Part shown: positions 25,902-34,110 of the stretch, piece after piece
Position numbering within the stretch: the stretch's first letter is position 1
Layout: every line of letters starts with the position of its first letter
DNA from: Mesoaciditoga sp.
Lineage (GTDB): Bacteria > Thermotogota > Thermotogae > Mesoaciditogales > Mesoaciditogaceae
Assembly (NCBI GenBank): GCA_002878315.1
Contig: PNIW01000032.1
Coordinates: 24,800-88,799, forward strand
Direction: 5' to 3'
DNA length: 64,000 nt
The notes under the pieces: generated by a model
What the model was told of the DNA's origin: nothing
Database searches by the model: none
What the model saw: only the letters and a program-made list of their open reading frames with translations
Position numbers and translations under genes: made by a program

Positions 25902-25930
25902 GAGGGCATCCCATGGATGCCCTCTCTTTA
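25902..25930 (+). terminator. Intra-operon hairpin between binding protein and permeases
   Basis: GAGGGCATCC-CAT-GGATGCCCTC is a perfect 10-bp stem, followed by only a weak TCTTTA tract, 6 nt after the ugpB-like stop. In ABC importers such hairpins partially terminate or protect the 3' end, so that the binding protein exceeds the membrane parts. It is probably a leaky terminator or stabiliser, not a full stop, because the permease gene has no own promoter. Confidence 0.6.
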
Positions 25931-25941
25931 AGGGGTGAATT

Positions 25942-26811
25942 ATGGCCAAGAAGATCTTTCCTTACCTTTTACTTGTTCCCACATTTATAATAATCGCCAT
26001 TTTCATATATTATCCGGCCTTTCAGACCTTTAAATTGAGTTTTTACAGGATGTCTCCATTTGGGAACAGATTGTTCTTCGTTGGATTCCAAAATTTTTGG
26101 TCTCTCTTTACCTCCGGCCAGTACATTCAGTCAGCCTTAACAACGCTTATATTCGTAACTGTCACCGTTATTGGGGGACTTATCATATCTTTGCTTCTCG
26201 CATTGTTGCTTAACGAAAGAGTACCGGGAATAGGCATATTCAGAACGCTTATCTTTGCTCCATACGCTATTTCTCCTGCGGTTGCCGGAACCTTATGGGC
26301 CTTCCTTCTAAGCCCGGTGGCAGGATACGTCAGTTATCTATTTTTAATTCTTTTTAAAGCACAACCTCAGTGGCTTACAACATATCCGCTTGCGCTCATA
26401 GCCATAATGATAGCCACGATATGGAAAAATCTTGGCTTTAACGTTATTTTCTTCCTTGCAGGTCTCCAGTCGATTCCACAGAGTTATTACGAGGCCGCAA
26501 CGATAGATGGGGCAAATTCAGTTCACAGGCTTTTAAGAATAACTATTCCTCTGCTTTCGCCGATAACATTTTATCTTATCGTTATGAACGTCACGTTCAC
26601 GGCATTTTCAGCTTTTGCGACTATAGACGTTATGACGCAGGGAGGTCCAGCCAACACGACGTCGACTCTTATATATAAACTTTATCAAGATGGATTTGTT
26701 AACTTCAACACCGGCTTTGCCTCTGCTGAGTCAGTGGTCTTGATACTCATAATGGCAATCTTTACGTACCTTTATTTCAAATTCGGTCAAAAGGCGGTAT
26801 TCTACCAGTGA
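25942..26811 (+). CDS. ABC sugar/glycerol-phosphate permease, UgpA-like
   Basis: Inner-membrane permease of the MalF/UgpA type, 289 aa with six predicted helices. The first is IFPYLLLVPTFIIIAIFIYYP. The cytoplasmic coupling motif is EAATIDGANSVHRLLRITIPLLSP (EAA loop, about residues 187-210). The start follows AGGGGTGA. Its stop overlaps the next permease gene by 4 nt (GTGA), so both are made together and form the heterodimeric channel. Confidence 0.92.
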   Translation: MAKKIFPYLLLVPTFIIIAIFIYYPAFQTFKLSFYRMSPFGNRLFFVGFQNFWSLFTSGQYIQSALTTLIFVTVTVIGGLIISLLLALLLNERVPGIGIFRTLIFAPYAISPAVAGTLWAFLLSPVAGYVSYLFLILFKAQPQWLTTYPLALIAIMIATIWKNLGFNVIFFLAGLQSIPQSYYEAATIDGANSVHRLLRITIPLLSPITFYLIVMNVTFTAFSAFATIDVMTQGGPANTTSTLIYKLYQDGFVNFNTGFASAESVVLILIMAIFTYLYFKFGQKAVFYQ

Positions 26812-27641
26812 AAAAGAATAAGATGATTAGAACGATATTGATAGAGGCGCTTTTGATATTCGTTACGATCATAATATTACTTCCCCTATTTCTTGCCGTA
26901 ACTATGAGTTTGAAAAAACCATCTGAGGTTTTCGTTTATCCACCCACTATCTTTCCAAATTCATTCTACATTCAAAATTACATCAATGCCTTCAATTCAA
27001 TAAATCTTGGCAGATTGATGCTTAACAGTTTGATAATGAGCGTCGTCATAATGATCGGAAAAACGATCTTTGGAATTCTTTCAGGTTATGCCTTTTCCAA
27101 TTTCAGATTCAAAGGATCTTCTTTGCTTTTTGCCTTACTTTTTGTGACCCTTTTCATGCCGGCTGAATTGATAATGATAGTTCCGCTCTTTCAAATAATG
27201 CAGAGTCTTCACTGGGTCAACACTTACTGGGCATTAACCGTTCCATTTTTGGCGAGTGCAACGACGACATTTCTAATGAGACAACATTTTATGACTATTC
27301 CAAAAGAACTCGAAGATGCGGCCAAAATAGATGGCGCCGGACCAATGAGATTTCTTTTAGAAATCCTTATACCTCTTTCAAAATCGACAATAGGGGGAGT
27401 TGCGGTTATAAACTTCGTTTACGCATGGAATCTCTATCTTTGGCCTTTGGTTGTAACGAATTCAAACGAAATGGCAACGGCCCAAATCGGCTTAAAAATG
27501 CTCACAAACGTTGAATCAACAAGTAACTGGGGAGTTATAATGGCAGGCACTCTGATGGTGCTTGCGCCTACACTCATTCTCTTTTTCGCGGTTCAGAAAC
27601 TCTTTGTCAGAGGGATAGTTACAACGGGCCTCAAAGAGTGA
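26808..27641 (+). CDS. ABC sugar/glycerol-phosphate permease, UgpE-like
   Basis: Second permease of the importer (MalG/UgpE type), 277 aa and six helices. The EAA-type loop is ELEDAAKIDGAGPMRFLLEILIPLSK near residues 164-188. The GTG start overlaps the partner stop. The gene ends the transporter operon without an ATPase gene. Such systems share a multitask ATPase (UgpC/MsmX-like) encoded elsewhere. Its last 11 nt overlap the convergent tatD gene. Confidence 0.92.
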   Translation: MKKNKMIRTILIEALLIFVTIIILLPLFLAVTMSLKKPSEVFVYPPTIFPNSFYIQNYINAFNSINLGRLMLNSLIMSVVIMIGKTIFGILSGYAFSNFRFKGSSLLFALLFVTLFMPAELIMIVPLFQIMQSLHWVNTYWALTVPFLASATTTFLMRQHFMTIPKELEDAAKIDGAGPMRFLLEILIPLSKSTIGGVAVINFVYAWNLYLWPLVVTNSNEMATAQIGLKMLTNVESTSNWGVIMAGTLMVLAPTLILFFAVQKLFVRGIVTTGLKE

Positions 27642-28386
27642 TCCCGAACAAATTTTTTGCGTTCTGAGAGGTCATCGTCTCTATCTCTTCGAATGGGCGT
27701 TTGAATATCGTACAAAGATTTTCTATTGTAAATCTTACGTATTTTGGCTCATTTCTCTTTCCGCGTACAGGCTGGGGAGAAAGGTAGGGGCAATCGGTCT
27801 CTGTTAGAATTCTATCGAGAGGCGCAAAGGAAAGGATTTTTCTTAATTCCTCGTTCTTTTTGTAAGTCGACATTCCACCAACACCTATGTAAAATCCGAC
27901 ATCCAAAAAATTTTTAAGATCTTCCATTTCTCCGTTAAAACTGTGAAGCACTCCTTTTATATCGAACATTTTTACGATTTCGTATGCGTCTTTGTAAGCA
28001 TCTCTTACATGGAGGATTACAGGCATCTTGTGCCTTTTTGCGATTTCGAGTTGGATTTCGAAATATTTTCTCTGCAAATCTCTTGGAGAAAGGTCTCTGT
28101 AATAATCAAGCCCTATTTCTCCAACGGCAATTACTTTTTTTGATTCTAAAAGTTTTTCAATCTCTTTATCCCATTCGTCTTTGAGATCTTTGACATCGTG
28201 TGGGTGGACTCCTACCGAAGAGAAAACTCTTGAATGTTTTGATGAAAACTCGATACTCTTTTTGCTCGAGACTAGATCGAAGCCGATTTCGATGACAAAC
28301 TCTATCCCGTCGCCTTTAAAATTTCTGACAATCTCTTCCCTGTCCGGGAACTCGTCCATTGTCAAATGCGTATGTGTATCTACCAT
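27631..28386 (-). CDS. tatD: TatD-family metal-dependent DNase
   Basis: A 251-aa TIM-barrel hydrolase of the TatD family, acting on DNA 3' ends in relatives. Metal ligands are visible in DTHTHL (residues 3-8), GEIGLDYYRD near 92, HVRDAYKDAYEIV near 129, HSFNG near 154 and ETDCPYLSPQP near 203. All hallmark residues are intact. It overlaps murC by 7 nt as the downstream gene, with no separate promoter seen. Confidence 0.94.
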   Translation of the reverse strand: MVDTHTHLTMDEFPDREEIVRNFKGDGIEFVIEIGFDLVSSKKSIEFSSKHSRVFSSVGVHPHDVKDLKDEWDKEIEKLLESKKVIAVGEIGLDYYRDLSPRDLQRKYFEIQLEIAKRHKMPVILHVRDAYKDAYEIVKMFDIKGVLHSFNGEMEDLKNFLDVGFYIGVGGMSTYKKNEELRKILSFAPLDRILTETDCPYLSPQPVRGKRNEPKYVRFTIENLCTIFKRPFEEIETMTSQNAKNLFGITL

Positions 28387-29651
28387 TTTATCGCCTTCGC
28401 AAATTCGTGTGCTTTGTATGTTATATTTCCAGCCCCCATAAAAAGATAAAGATCCCCATCGGTCTTTTTCAAAAGTTCTATTATTTCATCCATCTTAGAG
28501 AAGAAAGCCATTTTTCCACTTGCCTTAAGATCTTCTGCAAGTATTTTCGAATCGAGACCATTTTGATCTTCAAACGCACCAAATATCTCTGTGACGTATA
28601 TCTCATCCGCCATCGATAAAACCTCTGCGAATTGTGATCTGAATTTTGAGAATCTTGTATACCTGTGAGGTTCAAAGATCGCTATCACTTTTTTAAAATA
28701 TTTCCTTACCGAAGTAAGAGCGGATCTTATCTCATCGGGCGTGTGGGCGTAATCGTCTATCACAAAAGGATTCTTTTTTATAACTTCTAACCTTCTTTTA
28801 AGTCCTGGATAATCTTTCAAAGACTCAGCGCAATATTTTAAGGGAATCCCTAACAGGATTCCTCCGGCAATTGCCATGGTGGCATTTGACATCTGGTGAA
28901 CTCCGGCGATCGGAAGGGAAACGAAGGCCTCTTCGTTCATGTATTTAACTTTGAAATTTTGCGCGTTGAAAGTTGACTCGAGAGGTTCGTAGGACATCCT
29001 TTCACCCGGCCCTACCTTTATCGATGCGGGAAAATCAAAGTCGTAAGGCACAACCGTATATTTTGATCTTTTAAGAAAATTCGTGATCTTTTCTAATTGT
29101 AATTGCTCGCTATTTTTGTACCTGTCGAGATGATCGTATCTGAGGTTTGTCAATATTCCTATCTCCGCGCTTATCTCTTCCATCTTTGGATCAGATTCGT
29201 CGACCTCAAGGATGACTCCGTTCTTTCCAAATCTAAATGTGCTATCAAAACCTATGGGAATTGCCCCACATATCATCGAAGAATCGATCCCATTTTTCGT
29301 CGCGATCCATTGTGACATGAAGGTTGTAGAACTTTTCCCGTCAGTGCCTGTGACTCCTACCGTCGCCTTTATGTTCGAAATCACAAAATCCATTCTCTCC
29401 ATTACGCGAAATCCTTTACTCTTGAATTCCGCGACATCCTTACTCGGAACGGCTGAAGAAACGACTACCAAATCGGGGCTATCTATTATCTCATTGCTTC
29501 CTATCTTGATCTTTATTCCGTTCTCGATCAAAGTCTCTATCATCGGTCCGTTCGAAAGGTCTGAACCCGTAACTTCATGCCCGTTAGATTTTGACCATAA
29601 AGCAAGAGCGCTCAATCCCATTCCACCTATGCCTACAAAATGTATCTTCAT
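28380..29651 (-). CDS. murC: UDP-N-acetylmuramate--L-alanine ligase
   Basis: Cytoplasmic peptidoglycan precursor ligase adding L-Ala to UDP-MurNAc, 423 aa. The N-terminal Rossmann motif is HFVGIGGMGLSALA. The ATP loop reads GTDGKSST where most MurC have GTHGKTTT, so it is slightly divergent. The central DDYAHTPDEIRSAL and the C-terminal EPHRYTRFSKF are as expected. The track starts at 29666, but the ATG at 29651 follows AGAGGAGCAG and begins with the first beta strand. No other cell-wall genes are nearby, so an Mpl-like recycling role cannot be excluded. Confidence 0.88.
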   Translation of the reverse strand: MKIHFVGIGGMGLSALALWSKSNGHEVTGSDLSNGPMIETLIENGIKIKIGSNEIIDSPDLVVVSSAVPSKDVAEFKSKGFRVMERMDFVISNIKATVGVTGTDGKSSTTFMSQWIATKNGIDSSMICGAIPIGFDSTFRFGKNGVILEVDESDPKMEEISAEIGILTNLRYDHLDRYKNSEQLQLEKITNFLKRSKYTVVPYDFDFPASIKVGPGERMSYEPLESTFNAQNFKVKYMNEEAFVSLPIAGVHQMSNATMAIAGGILLGIPLKYCAESLKDYPGLKRRLEVIKKNPFVIDDYAHTPDEIRSALTSVRKYFKKVIAIFEPHRYTRFSKFRSQFAEVLSMADEIYVTEIFGAFEDQNGLDSKILAEDLKASGKMAFFSKMDEIIELLKKTDGDLYLFMGAGNITYKAHEFAKAIKW

Positions 29652-29662
29652 CTCTGCTCCTC

Positions 29663-31159
29663 TCAAATGGAAAATGCTCTTTTTCTGTACTGCATCGCTT
29701 CTGCTATGTGGGAAATCTCTATCTTTTCTGATTTTGAAAGGTCTGCTATCGTTCTTGAGACCTTGAGTATTTTCTCCATTGTCCTTGCAGTCAGTCCTAA
29801 TTTTTTCGCGGCATTTTTGAAGAATTCTTCCTCTTTCGGCCCGAGCTTACAAAATTTTGTAACCTCTAAGGCATTCATCTTTCCATTTAACTTGCCAGCC
29901 CTCTTCATTTGAATCTCTGCCGCTTCCATAACCCTTTCTCTTATCTTTGAAGAAGATTCTGAAGGTTTCATCGAAGTGTATTTATCGTAATCTACCTTGG
30001 GAACATCGATGAAGATATCTATTCTGTCTTCTATCGGGCCAGAAATCTTCTTGTTATATCTCTCGATCTGCGGAATAGTGCATGTGCAATGATGGACTCC
30101 ATCCTCGACTCCGAACCAACCGCAAGCGCATGGATTCTGGGACGCGATTAGAATGAACCTTGCGGGATATGTATGCGTTTCTTTGATCCTCGATACCGTT
30201 ATAATGCCATCTTCGAGAGGCTGCCTGAGCGCCTCGAGGACATCCCTTCTGAACTCTGGAAGTTCATCCATGAAAATCACGCCGTTATGTGCAAGAGTTA
30301 CCTCTCCAGGCTTTGCGTTATTTCCACCTCCGACTATCGATGCGAGAGAGGCGCTGTGATGCGGCGTACGAAAAGGCCTTGACGTGATTGGCTTTCCGTC
30401 AAGAAGGCCGGCAATCGAGTATATCTTTGTTGATTCGAGTATTTCGTCAAATGTCATTTCAGGTAGAATTGTCGGAAATCTTCTTGCAAGCATTGTCTTT
30501 CCCGATCCCGGAGGACCTTTCATTAACACGTTGTGAAAACCACTTGCCGCGATTTCCAACGCACGTTTTGCGATCTCCTGGCCTCTTACCTCTGAAAAGT
30601 CGAGATCGTATTTAGCCTCTATTTTAAAATCTTTGAAAGAGATCTCCTTAAACTCTCTTTCTCCAGATATTATGCTCACAGCCGTTCTTAAATTATCCGC
30701 AGCGTATATGCCTTCTCCCCTTGTAAGAGAAACTTCGGGGATATTTTCTCGAGGAATTACAGCCTTTCCTTTTTTTGATATCATAATTGGCAATGCCCCG
30801 TCAACCCTTCTAATCGTGCCATCCAAGCCAAGTTCTCCTATCAAAAGCCATTCTCCTCTTATTTCTATCTTTCCGGCTGCCATAAGAATGGAGATGGCAA
30901 TTGGAAGATCAAGCAATGTGCCTTCCTTTTTCACGTCCCCCGGTGCAAGATTGACGGTTATATAACCGTGAGGCATTTCAAATCCTGAATTCTTTATCGC
31001 GCTTATGACCCTTTTCTTGCTTTCTTTTATTGCCGTGTCTCCAAGACCGACAATTTCTAAGTCCTGCCTTACAGATCTTGTATTCAAATCGGCCTCAACG
31101 TCTACTTCCAAAACGTCAAAACCTGACAGGACTGCACTTTTAACTTTTGAGTAATGCAA
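29663..31159 (-). CDS. YifB/ComM-family Mg-chelatase-like AAA+ ATPase
   Basis: AAA+ protein of the YifB/ComM family, which acts as a branch-migration helicase in natural transformation in some bacteria. The N-terminal LonC-like domain (about 1-170) is followed by a Mg-chelatase AAA domain with Walker A GPPGSGKT near 207 and Walker B GVIFMDELPEF near 290. The sensor region GEVTLAHNG and the C-terminal helices YRKRAF are conserved. The TTG start at 31159 is chosen because GGGGGAGGT precedes it and family members begin with this strand. The upstream 14 codons lack a ribosome-binding site. Confidence 0.92.
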   Translation of the reverse strand: MHYSKVKSAVLSGFDVLEVDVEADLNTRSVRQDLEIVGLGDTAIKESKKRVISAIKNSGFEMPHGYITVNLAPGDVKKEGTLLDLPIAISILMAAGKIEIRGEWLLIGELGLDGTIRRVDGALPIMISKKGKAVIPRENIPEVSLTRGEGIYAADNLRTAVSIISGEREFKEISFKDFKIEAKYDLDFSEVRGQEIAKRALEIAASGFHNVLMKGPPGSGKTMLARRFPTILPEMTFDEILESTKIYSIAGLLDGKPITSRPFRTPHHSASLASIVGGGNNAKPGEVTLAHNGVIFMDELPEFRRDVLEALRQPLEDGIITVSRIKETHTYPARFILIASQNPCACGWFGVEDGVHHCTCTIPQIERYNKKISGPIEDRIDIFIDVPKVDYDKYTSMKPSESSSKIRERVMEAAEIQMKRAGKLNGKMNALEVTKFCKLGPKEEEFFKNAAKKLGLTARTMEKILKVSRTIADLSKSEKIEISHIAEAMQYRKRAFSI

Positions 31160-31213
31160 GTGAAACCTCCCCCTTTCTAAAAAATTATACACTATTATCA
31201 AGGAGGTGGCGTT

Positions 31214-31828
31214 GTGAATTATTTAAATTTTTTAGAAGCGGTAATAATAATGATTGCCGTTACTCTTCCACTCTTGATAGGAAAGAATAAAAAGAATGAG
31301 GAAAATCTCTTTTGGGCCTCAATGGTTTCCGTAGTTCTCGCGATTATCGCAACCTTTGTTACAGGAAATGCAAATATAGGCGTTCTTAACTTCTCAAATT
31401 TTTGGGCCATTTTGATTCCTTTCATCGCTGGATTCATAACGTATGGAATTTACGGTCTCAATTTTGAAATTCAGTATTCAAAAATTTCCCCGATCACATG
31501 GCTTATCTTTATACCGATAATAGATACTCTTATTTTCAGACATATAGGCATTTTATATACATCTGAAATGAACTTTAAGATTCAGGTACTCGCCTGGTTT
31601 TTCCCCGTTAATGTCTTTTTAATATCGATAATCGCTTCCTTGATTTATTTCTTTATTTATCTAAGAAATGGTGTCAAAGAAGCGATTGTGGATGCGGCCG
31701 TCTTTTTTGTGTTTGGAATGATAGCCGGATACATATATGTGAATTATGGAATTTTGACTGCCTTTGTGTCCGAACTTGTCTTCAATTTATGGAGGATAAT
31801 CTTTGGAAGTATCAAATTTCAACGATAA
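31214..31828 (+). CDS. Membrane protein resembling a degenerate CPBP (CAAX/Abi) protease
   Basis: A 204-aa integral membrane protein with about six helices. Two stretches line up with CPBP-family motifs. DTLIFR at 104-109 matches EExxFR, with both glutamates changed. FGMIAGYIYVNYGILTAFVSELVFN at about 167-191 matches FGxxxGxxYxxTGxLxxxIxxHxxxN, with the catalytic histidine replaced by Glu187 and the Asn kept. If the homology is real, the protease centre is lost. The GTG start follows AGGAGGTGG. It lies 26 nt before the SAM hydrolase start and is probably co-transcribed with it. Confidence 0.6.
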   Translation: MNYLNFLEAVIIMIAVTLPLLIGKNKKNEENLFWASMVSVVLAIIATFVTGNANIGVLNFSNFWAILIPFIAGFITYGIYGLNFEIQYSKISPITWLIFIPIIDTLIFRHIGILYTSEMNFKIQVLAWFFPVNVFLISIIASLIYFFIYLRNGVKEAIVDAAVFFVFGMIAGYIYVNYGILTAFVSELVFNLWRIIFGSIKFQR

Positions 31829-31853
31829 ACGCATATGTTTGGAGGAGGATAAG

Positions 31854-32627
31854 ATGATATTTTTTCTGACAGACTGGGGGAACTCTTACTACGTTGGTGT
31901 TGCCAAAGGAGTCATCAATTCAATATCTCCCGACAGTAAGATCATAGACATTTCTCACAGCATAGATCTTTTTGATATAGAAGAAACTGCCCATATCATC
32001 GAAAGAGTCTTCAAAGATCTTCCACAAAGATCAACGTTACTTTGTGTCGTTGATCCGGGTGTTGGTTCGGAAAGAAAGGCGCTTGCGGTAGAGGCCAATG
32101 AAAGGTTCATCGTTGCGCCTGACAATGGCGTTTTGACAAGAATTTTAGATTTTTATGATGTAAAGGCCAGATCGATAGAAAATCCAAAATACATGTACAG
32201 ATATCCGCCGTCTAAAACATTCCATGGAAGAGATATCTTTGCCCCGGCCGCTGCTTACATAGAAAAAGGCGTCAGAATCGAGGAATTTGGTCCTGAGGTG
32301 GATACATTTAAAAAAGTAGAAATCAAGCCTCCTTGTGTCTCGGTGGGAAAGATCGAGACATATGTCTCTTACGTGGACAGTTTTGGAAATTTAGAGACGA
32401 TCGTATCCATGAAGGATTTTTTGGATGCGGGCATTTCCGGGAAATACATTCTTTTAAACGGTAAAAGGGCGATCTTTACAGATAATTACGCCGATGGAAA
32501 GAAGGAATTCATTCTTGTTCATGTAGACAGTTCCGGATATTTTGAGATCTCCTCTTCAACCGGAAAGGCTTCCGAGATCCTCGGGTTGAAAAAAAGAGAC
32601 AAAATAACTTTTGAAAATTTCGATTGA
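31854..32627 (+). CDS. S-adenosylmethionine hydrolase (DUF62, SAM hydroxide adenosyltransferase)
   Basis: Splits SAM with hydroxide into adenosine and methionine in the better-studied members, 257 aa. The conserved N-terminus FLTDWGNSYYVG, VVDPGVGSERK near 75, APDNGVL near 100, HGRDIFAPAAAY near 126 and SYVDSFGNLETIV near 170 all fit. The last four carry the active-site Asp, Arg and His. The track begins at 31803, but GGAGGAGG before the ATG at 31854 and the family N-terminus fix the start. Adenosine released here could feed the nucleoside enzymes farther downstream. Confidence 0.92.
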   Translation: MIFFLTDWGNSYYVGVAKGVINSISPDSKIIDISHSIDLFDIEETAHIIERVFKDLPQRSTLLCVVDPGVGSERKALAVEANERFIVAPDNGVLTRILDFYDVKARSIENPKYMYRYPPSKTFHGRDIFAPAAAYIEKGVRIEEFGPEVDTFKKVEIKPPCVSVGKIETYVSYVDSFGNLETIVSMKDFLDAGISGKYILLNGKRAIFTDNYADGKKEFILVHVDSSGYFEISSSTGKASEILGLKKRDKITFENFD

Positions 32628-32654
32628 AGATTGAAAATTTGAATTTGATATAAT
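32624..32654 (+). promoter_or_regulatory. Possible promoter before the cytochrome b5-DUF2231 gene
   Basis: TATAAT at 32649-32654 lies 36 nt before the ATG. The nearest -35-like hexamer is TTGAAG at 32624-32629 with a long 19-nt spacer, overlapping the SAM hydrolase stop. The -10 is good and the -35 weak. Confidence 0.35.
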
Positions 32655-32689
32655 CGAAGGTGAGATTCAAACATTTAGGGGGAAAATAT

Positions 32690-33421
32690 ATGGAAGAGTT
32701 TGACGAGAAATCTCTTGCAAGGTACAACGGCAAGGACGAAAAGCGAATTTACATCGCCTACAAGGGAAAGGTTTACGATGTTACCGAAAGCAAATTGTGG
32801 AAGACCGGCACACATATGAACAGGCATTTTGCGGGGAAAGACCTTACAGATGAATTGCCGGCAGCGCCGCACGGGGAGGAAGTCTTTTCAAAATTCAAAA
32901 TTGTAGGCACATACAAAACCGGTACACACAAGACTCCATCCGATGAAAGAATCCCGAAATGGCTTTCCGATCTTATCGAAAAATATCCCGCCCTTAAAAG
33001 GCATCCTCATCCCATTCTCGTTCACTTTCCGCTCGCGTTTATGATAGGCACGAGTCTTTTTGCCTTGCTTTACGCCATATTCGGCGTGAAGTCTTTTGAT
33101 ACCACCGCCTTCGATCTTATGGTTGCAGGTTTGGTATTCAGCGTTTTTGCCATAGCGTCGGGATTTTTCACGTGGTATCTCAATTACATGTCAAAGCCAA
33201 TAAAGGCCGTAATCATCAAGATTGTCTTTTCATTTGTACTCGATGCCGATGCGATAATTTTGATCTGGTGGAGATCCGCTTATCCCAACATTCTTATAAA
33301 TGTAAGGAATTTTTCCTTTGACAGTTTGATCTTTTTCATTATGACCTTGTTGCTCGCCTTTTTCGCGATGATAATAGGATACTACGGCGGAGAACTCGTC
33401 TATCCCACAGGCAAGAAGTGA
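32690..33421 (+). CDS. Cytochrome b5-like heme domain fused to DUF2231 membrane domain
   Basis: A 243-aa fusion. Residues 1-75 are the short bacterial cytochrome b5-like fold: YNGKDEKRIYIAYKGKVYDV, then GTHMNRHFAGKDLT and APHGEEV. His42, His46 and His61 are candidate heme ligands. Residues ~105-243 begin HPHPILVHFPLAF, the DUF2231 signature, and form four membrane helices. The protein probably passes electrons at the membrane, with a soluble heme head on the cytoplasmic side. The true start is the ATG at 32690 behind GGGGGAAA, not the track's 32660. No dedicated partner gene is adjacent. Confidence 0.85.
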   Translation: MEEFDEKSLARYNGKDEKRIYIAYKGKVYDVTESKLWKTGTHMNRHFAGKDLTDELPAAPHGEEVFSKFKIVGTYKTGTHKTPSDERIPKWLSDLIEKYPALKRHPHPILVHFPLAFMIGTSLFALLYAIFGVKSFDTTAFDLMVAGLVFSVFAIASGFFTWYLNYMSKPIKAVIIKIVFSFVLDADAIILIWWRSAYPNILINVRNFSFDSLIFFIMTLLLAFFAMIIGYYGGELVYPTGKK

Positions 33422-33434
33422 TCGATTTGTGCTA

Positions 33435-33464
33435 TTGACAAATTCTTTCAATATGTTGTAGAAT
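33435..33464 (+). promoter_or_regulatory. Main promoter of the tRNA-rpmG-secE-nusG-rpl-rpoBC super-operon
   Basis: A perfect TTGACA (33435-33440) and TAGAAT (33459-33464) are 18 nt apart, ending 11 nt before tRNA-Thr. It is the strongest promoter in the window, as expected for stable RNA and ribosomal protein genes. Confidence 0.75.
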
Positions 33465-33475
33465 ACACAAGGATT

Positions 33476-33548
33476 GCCAGCGTAGCTCAGTCGGTAGAGC
33501 AACTGATTTGTAATCAGTTGGTCGGGGGTTCAAGTCCCTTCGCTGGCT
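33476..33548 (+). tRNA. tRNA-Thr (TGT)
   Basis: Acceptor GCCAGCG pairs with CGCTGGC, with discriminator T. The D arm is GCTCAGTCGGTAGAGC and the anticodon arm ACTGA-TTTGTAA-TCAGT reads TGT. The T arm is GGGGG-TTCAAGT-CCC. It is 73 nt without an encoded CCA, unlike the three other tRNAs in the window. Confidence 0.95.
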
Positions 33549-33552
33549 GTTA

Positions 33553-33639
33553 GGAGAGGTGCCCGAGTGGCCAATGGGGACGGACTGTAAATCCGTTGGC
33601 GGATCGCCTTCGATGGTTCAAATCCATCCCTCTCCACCA
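33553..33639 (+). tRNA. tRNA-Tyr (GTA)
   Basis: Class II tRNA with a long variable arm. Acceptor GGAGAGG/CCTCTCC, anticodon loop CTGTAAA reading GTA, discriminator A and an encoded CCA. It lies 4 nt after tRNA-Thr and 14 nt before rpmG, clearly on the same transcript. Confidence 0.95.
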
Positions 33640-33653
33640 TAGAGAGGTGGATC

Positions 33654-33812
33654 ATGGCAAAGAACACAAAAAACTTCGTTTCTCTTGAATGTACTGAATG
33701 CAAGTCAAGAAATTACGTTGTGAAAAAAAGCAGGGGACAAAAAGAAAAACTTGAATTGAGAAAGTATTGCCCTAAGTGCAAAAAGCATACGGTTCACAAG
33801 GAAGTCAAGTGA
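33654..33812 (+). CDS. rpmG: 50S ribosomal protein bL33
   Basis: Large-subunit ribosomal protein of 52 aa, too short for the ORF track. It starts [21 protein letters not shown] behind AGAGAGGTGG and ends [12 protein letters not shown]. The two cysteine pairs CTEC and CPKC form the zinc-binding version of the protein. It is placed between tRNA-Tyr and tRNA-Trp, with 5 nt to the latter. Confidence 0.96.
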   Translation: MAKNTKNFVSLECTECKSRNYVVKKSRGQKEKLELRKYCPKCKKHTVHKEVK

Positions 33813-33817
33813 AAAGT

Positions 33818-33893
33818 AGGCCCGTAGCTCAACTGGCAGAGCACCGGTCTCCAAAACCGGGGGTTGTGGGTTCGATCCCTACCGGGCCTGCCA
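33818..33893 (+). tRNA. tRNA-Trp (CCA)
   Basis: Acceptor AGGCCCG/CGGGCCT, discriminator G and an encoded CCA. Anticodon arm CCGGT-CTCCAAA-ACCGG reads CCA. T loop GTTCGAT. It is 76 nt and sits between rpmG and secE, a conserved position in many bacteria. Confidence 0.96.
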
Positions 33894-33911
33894 TATTTGT
33901 GAGGTGAAGAA

Positions 33912-34109
33912 ATGGCAGATGTAGGGAAATTTTTCAGAGAAGTCAAAAGTGAAGCCCAAAAAACGAACTGGCCTACGAGAAGCAAATTGTTCTCTTCGGC
34001 GGCCATCGTGCTTCTTATCCTTTTTGTTACCGGAGTTTACTTCTGGCTTCTTGATCTTGGTTTTTCAAACCTGACGAGTTGGATTTTGTCTGCCCTCGGA
34101 ATAAGATAA
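33912..34109 (+). CDS. secE: Protein translocase subunit SecE
   Basis: Small essential subunit of the SecYEG channel, 65 aa, single-helix form. The amphipathic surface helix includes FFREVKSEAQKTNWPTR, with the conserved KTNWPT core. One transmembrane helix follows at about 38-58. Start MADVGKF behind GAGGTGAAG. It lies 1 nt before nusG. Confidence 0.96.
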   Translation: MADVGKFFREVKSEAQKTNWPTRSKLFSSAAIVLLILFVTGVYFWLLDLGFSNLTSWILSALGIR

Positions 34110-34110
34110 A

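Noticed and set aside
25902-25930. Hairpin after the ugpB-like gene as a complete operon end
   Set aside because: The following T tract is weak and the permeases have no own promoter, so full termination there is unlikely.
33476-33893. tRNA cluster as an integration site of a mobile element
   Set aside because: No integrase, no duplicated tRNA 3' end and no change of gene content around it; it is part of the conserved rpmG-secE operon.
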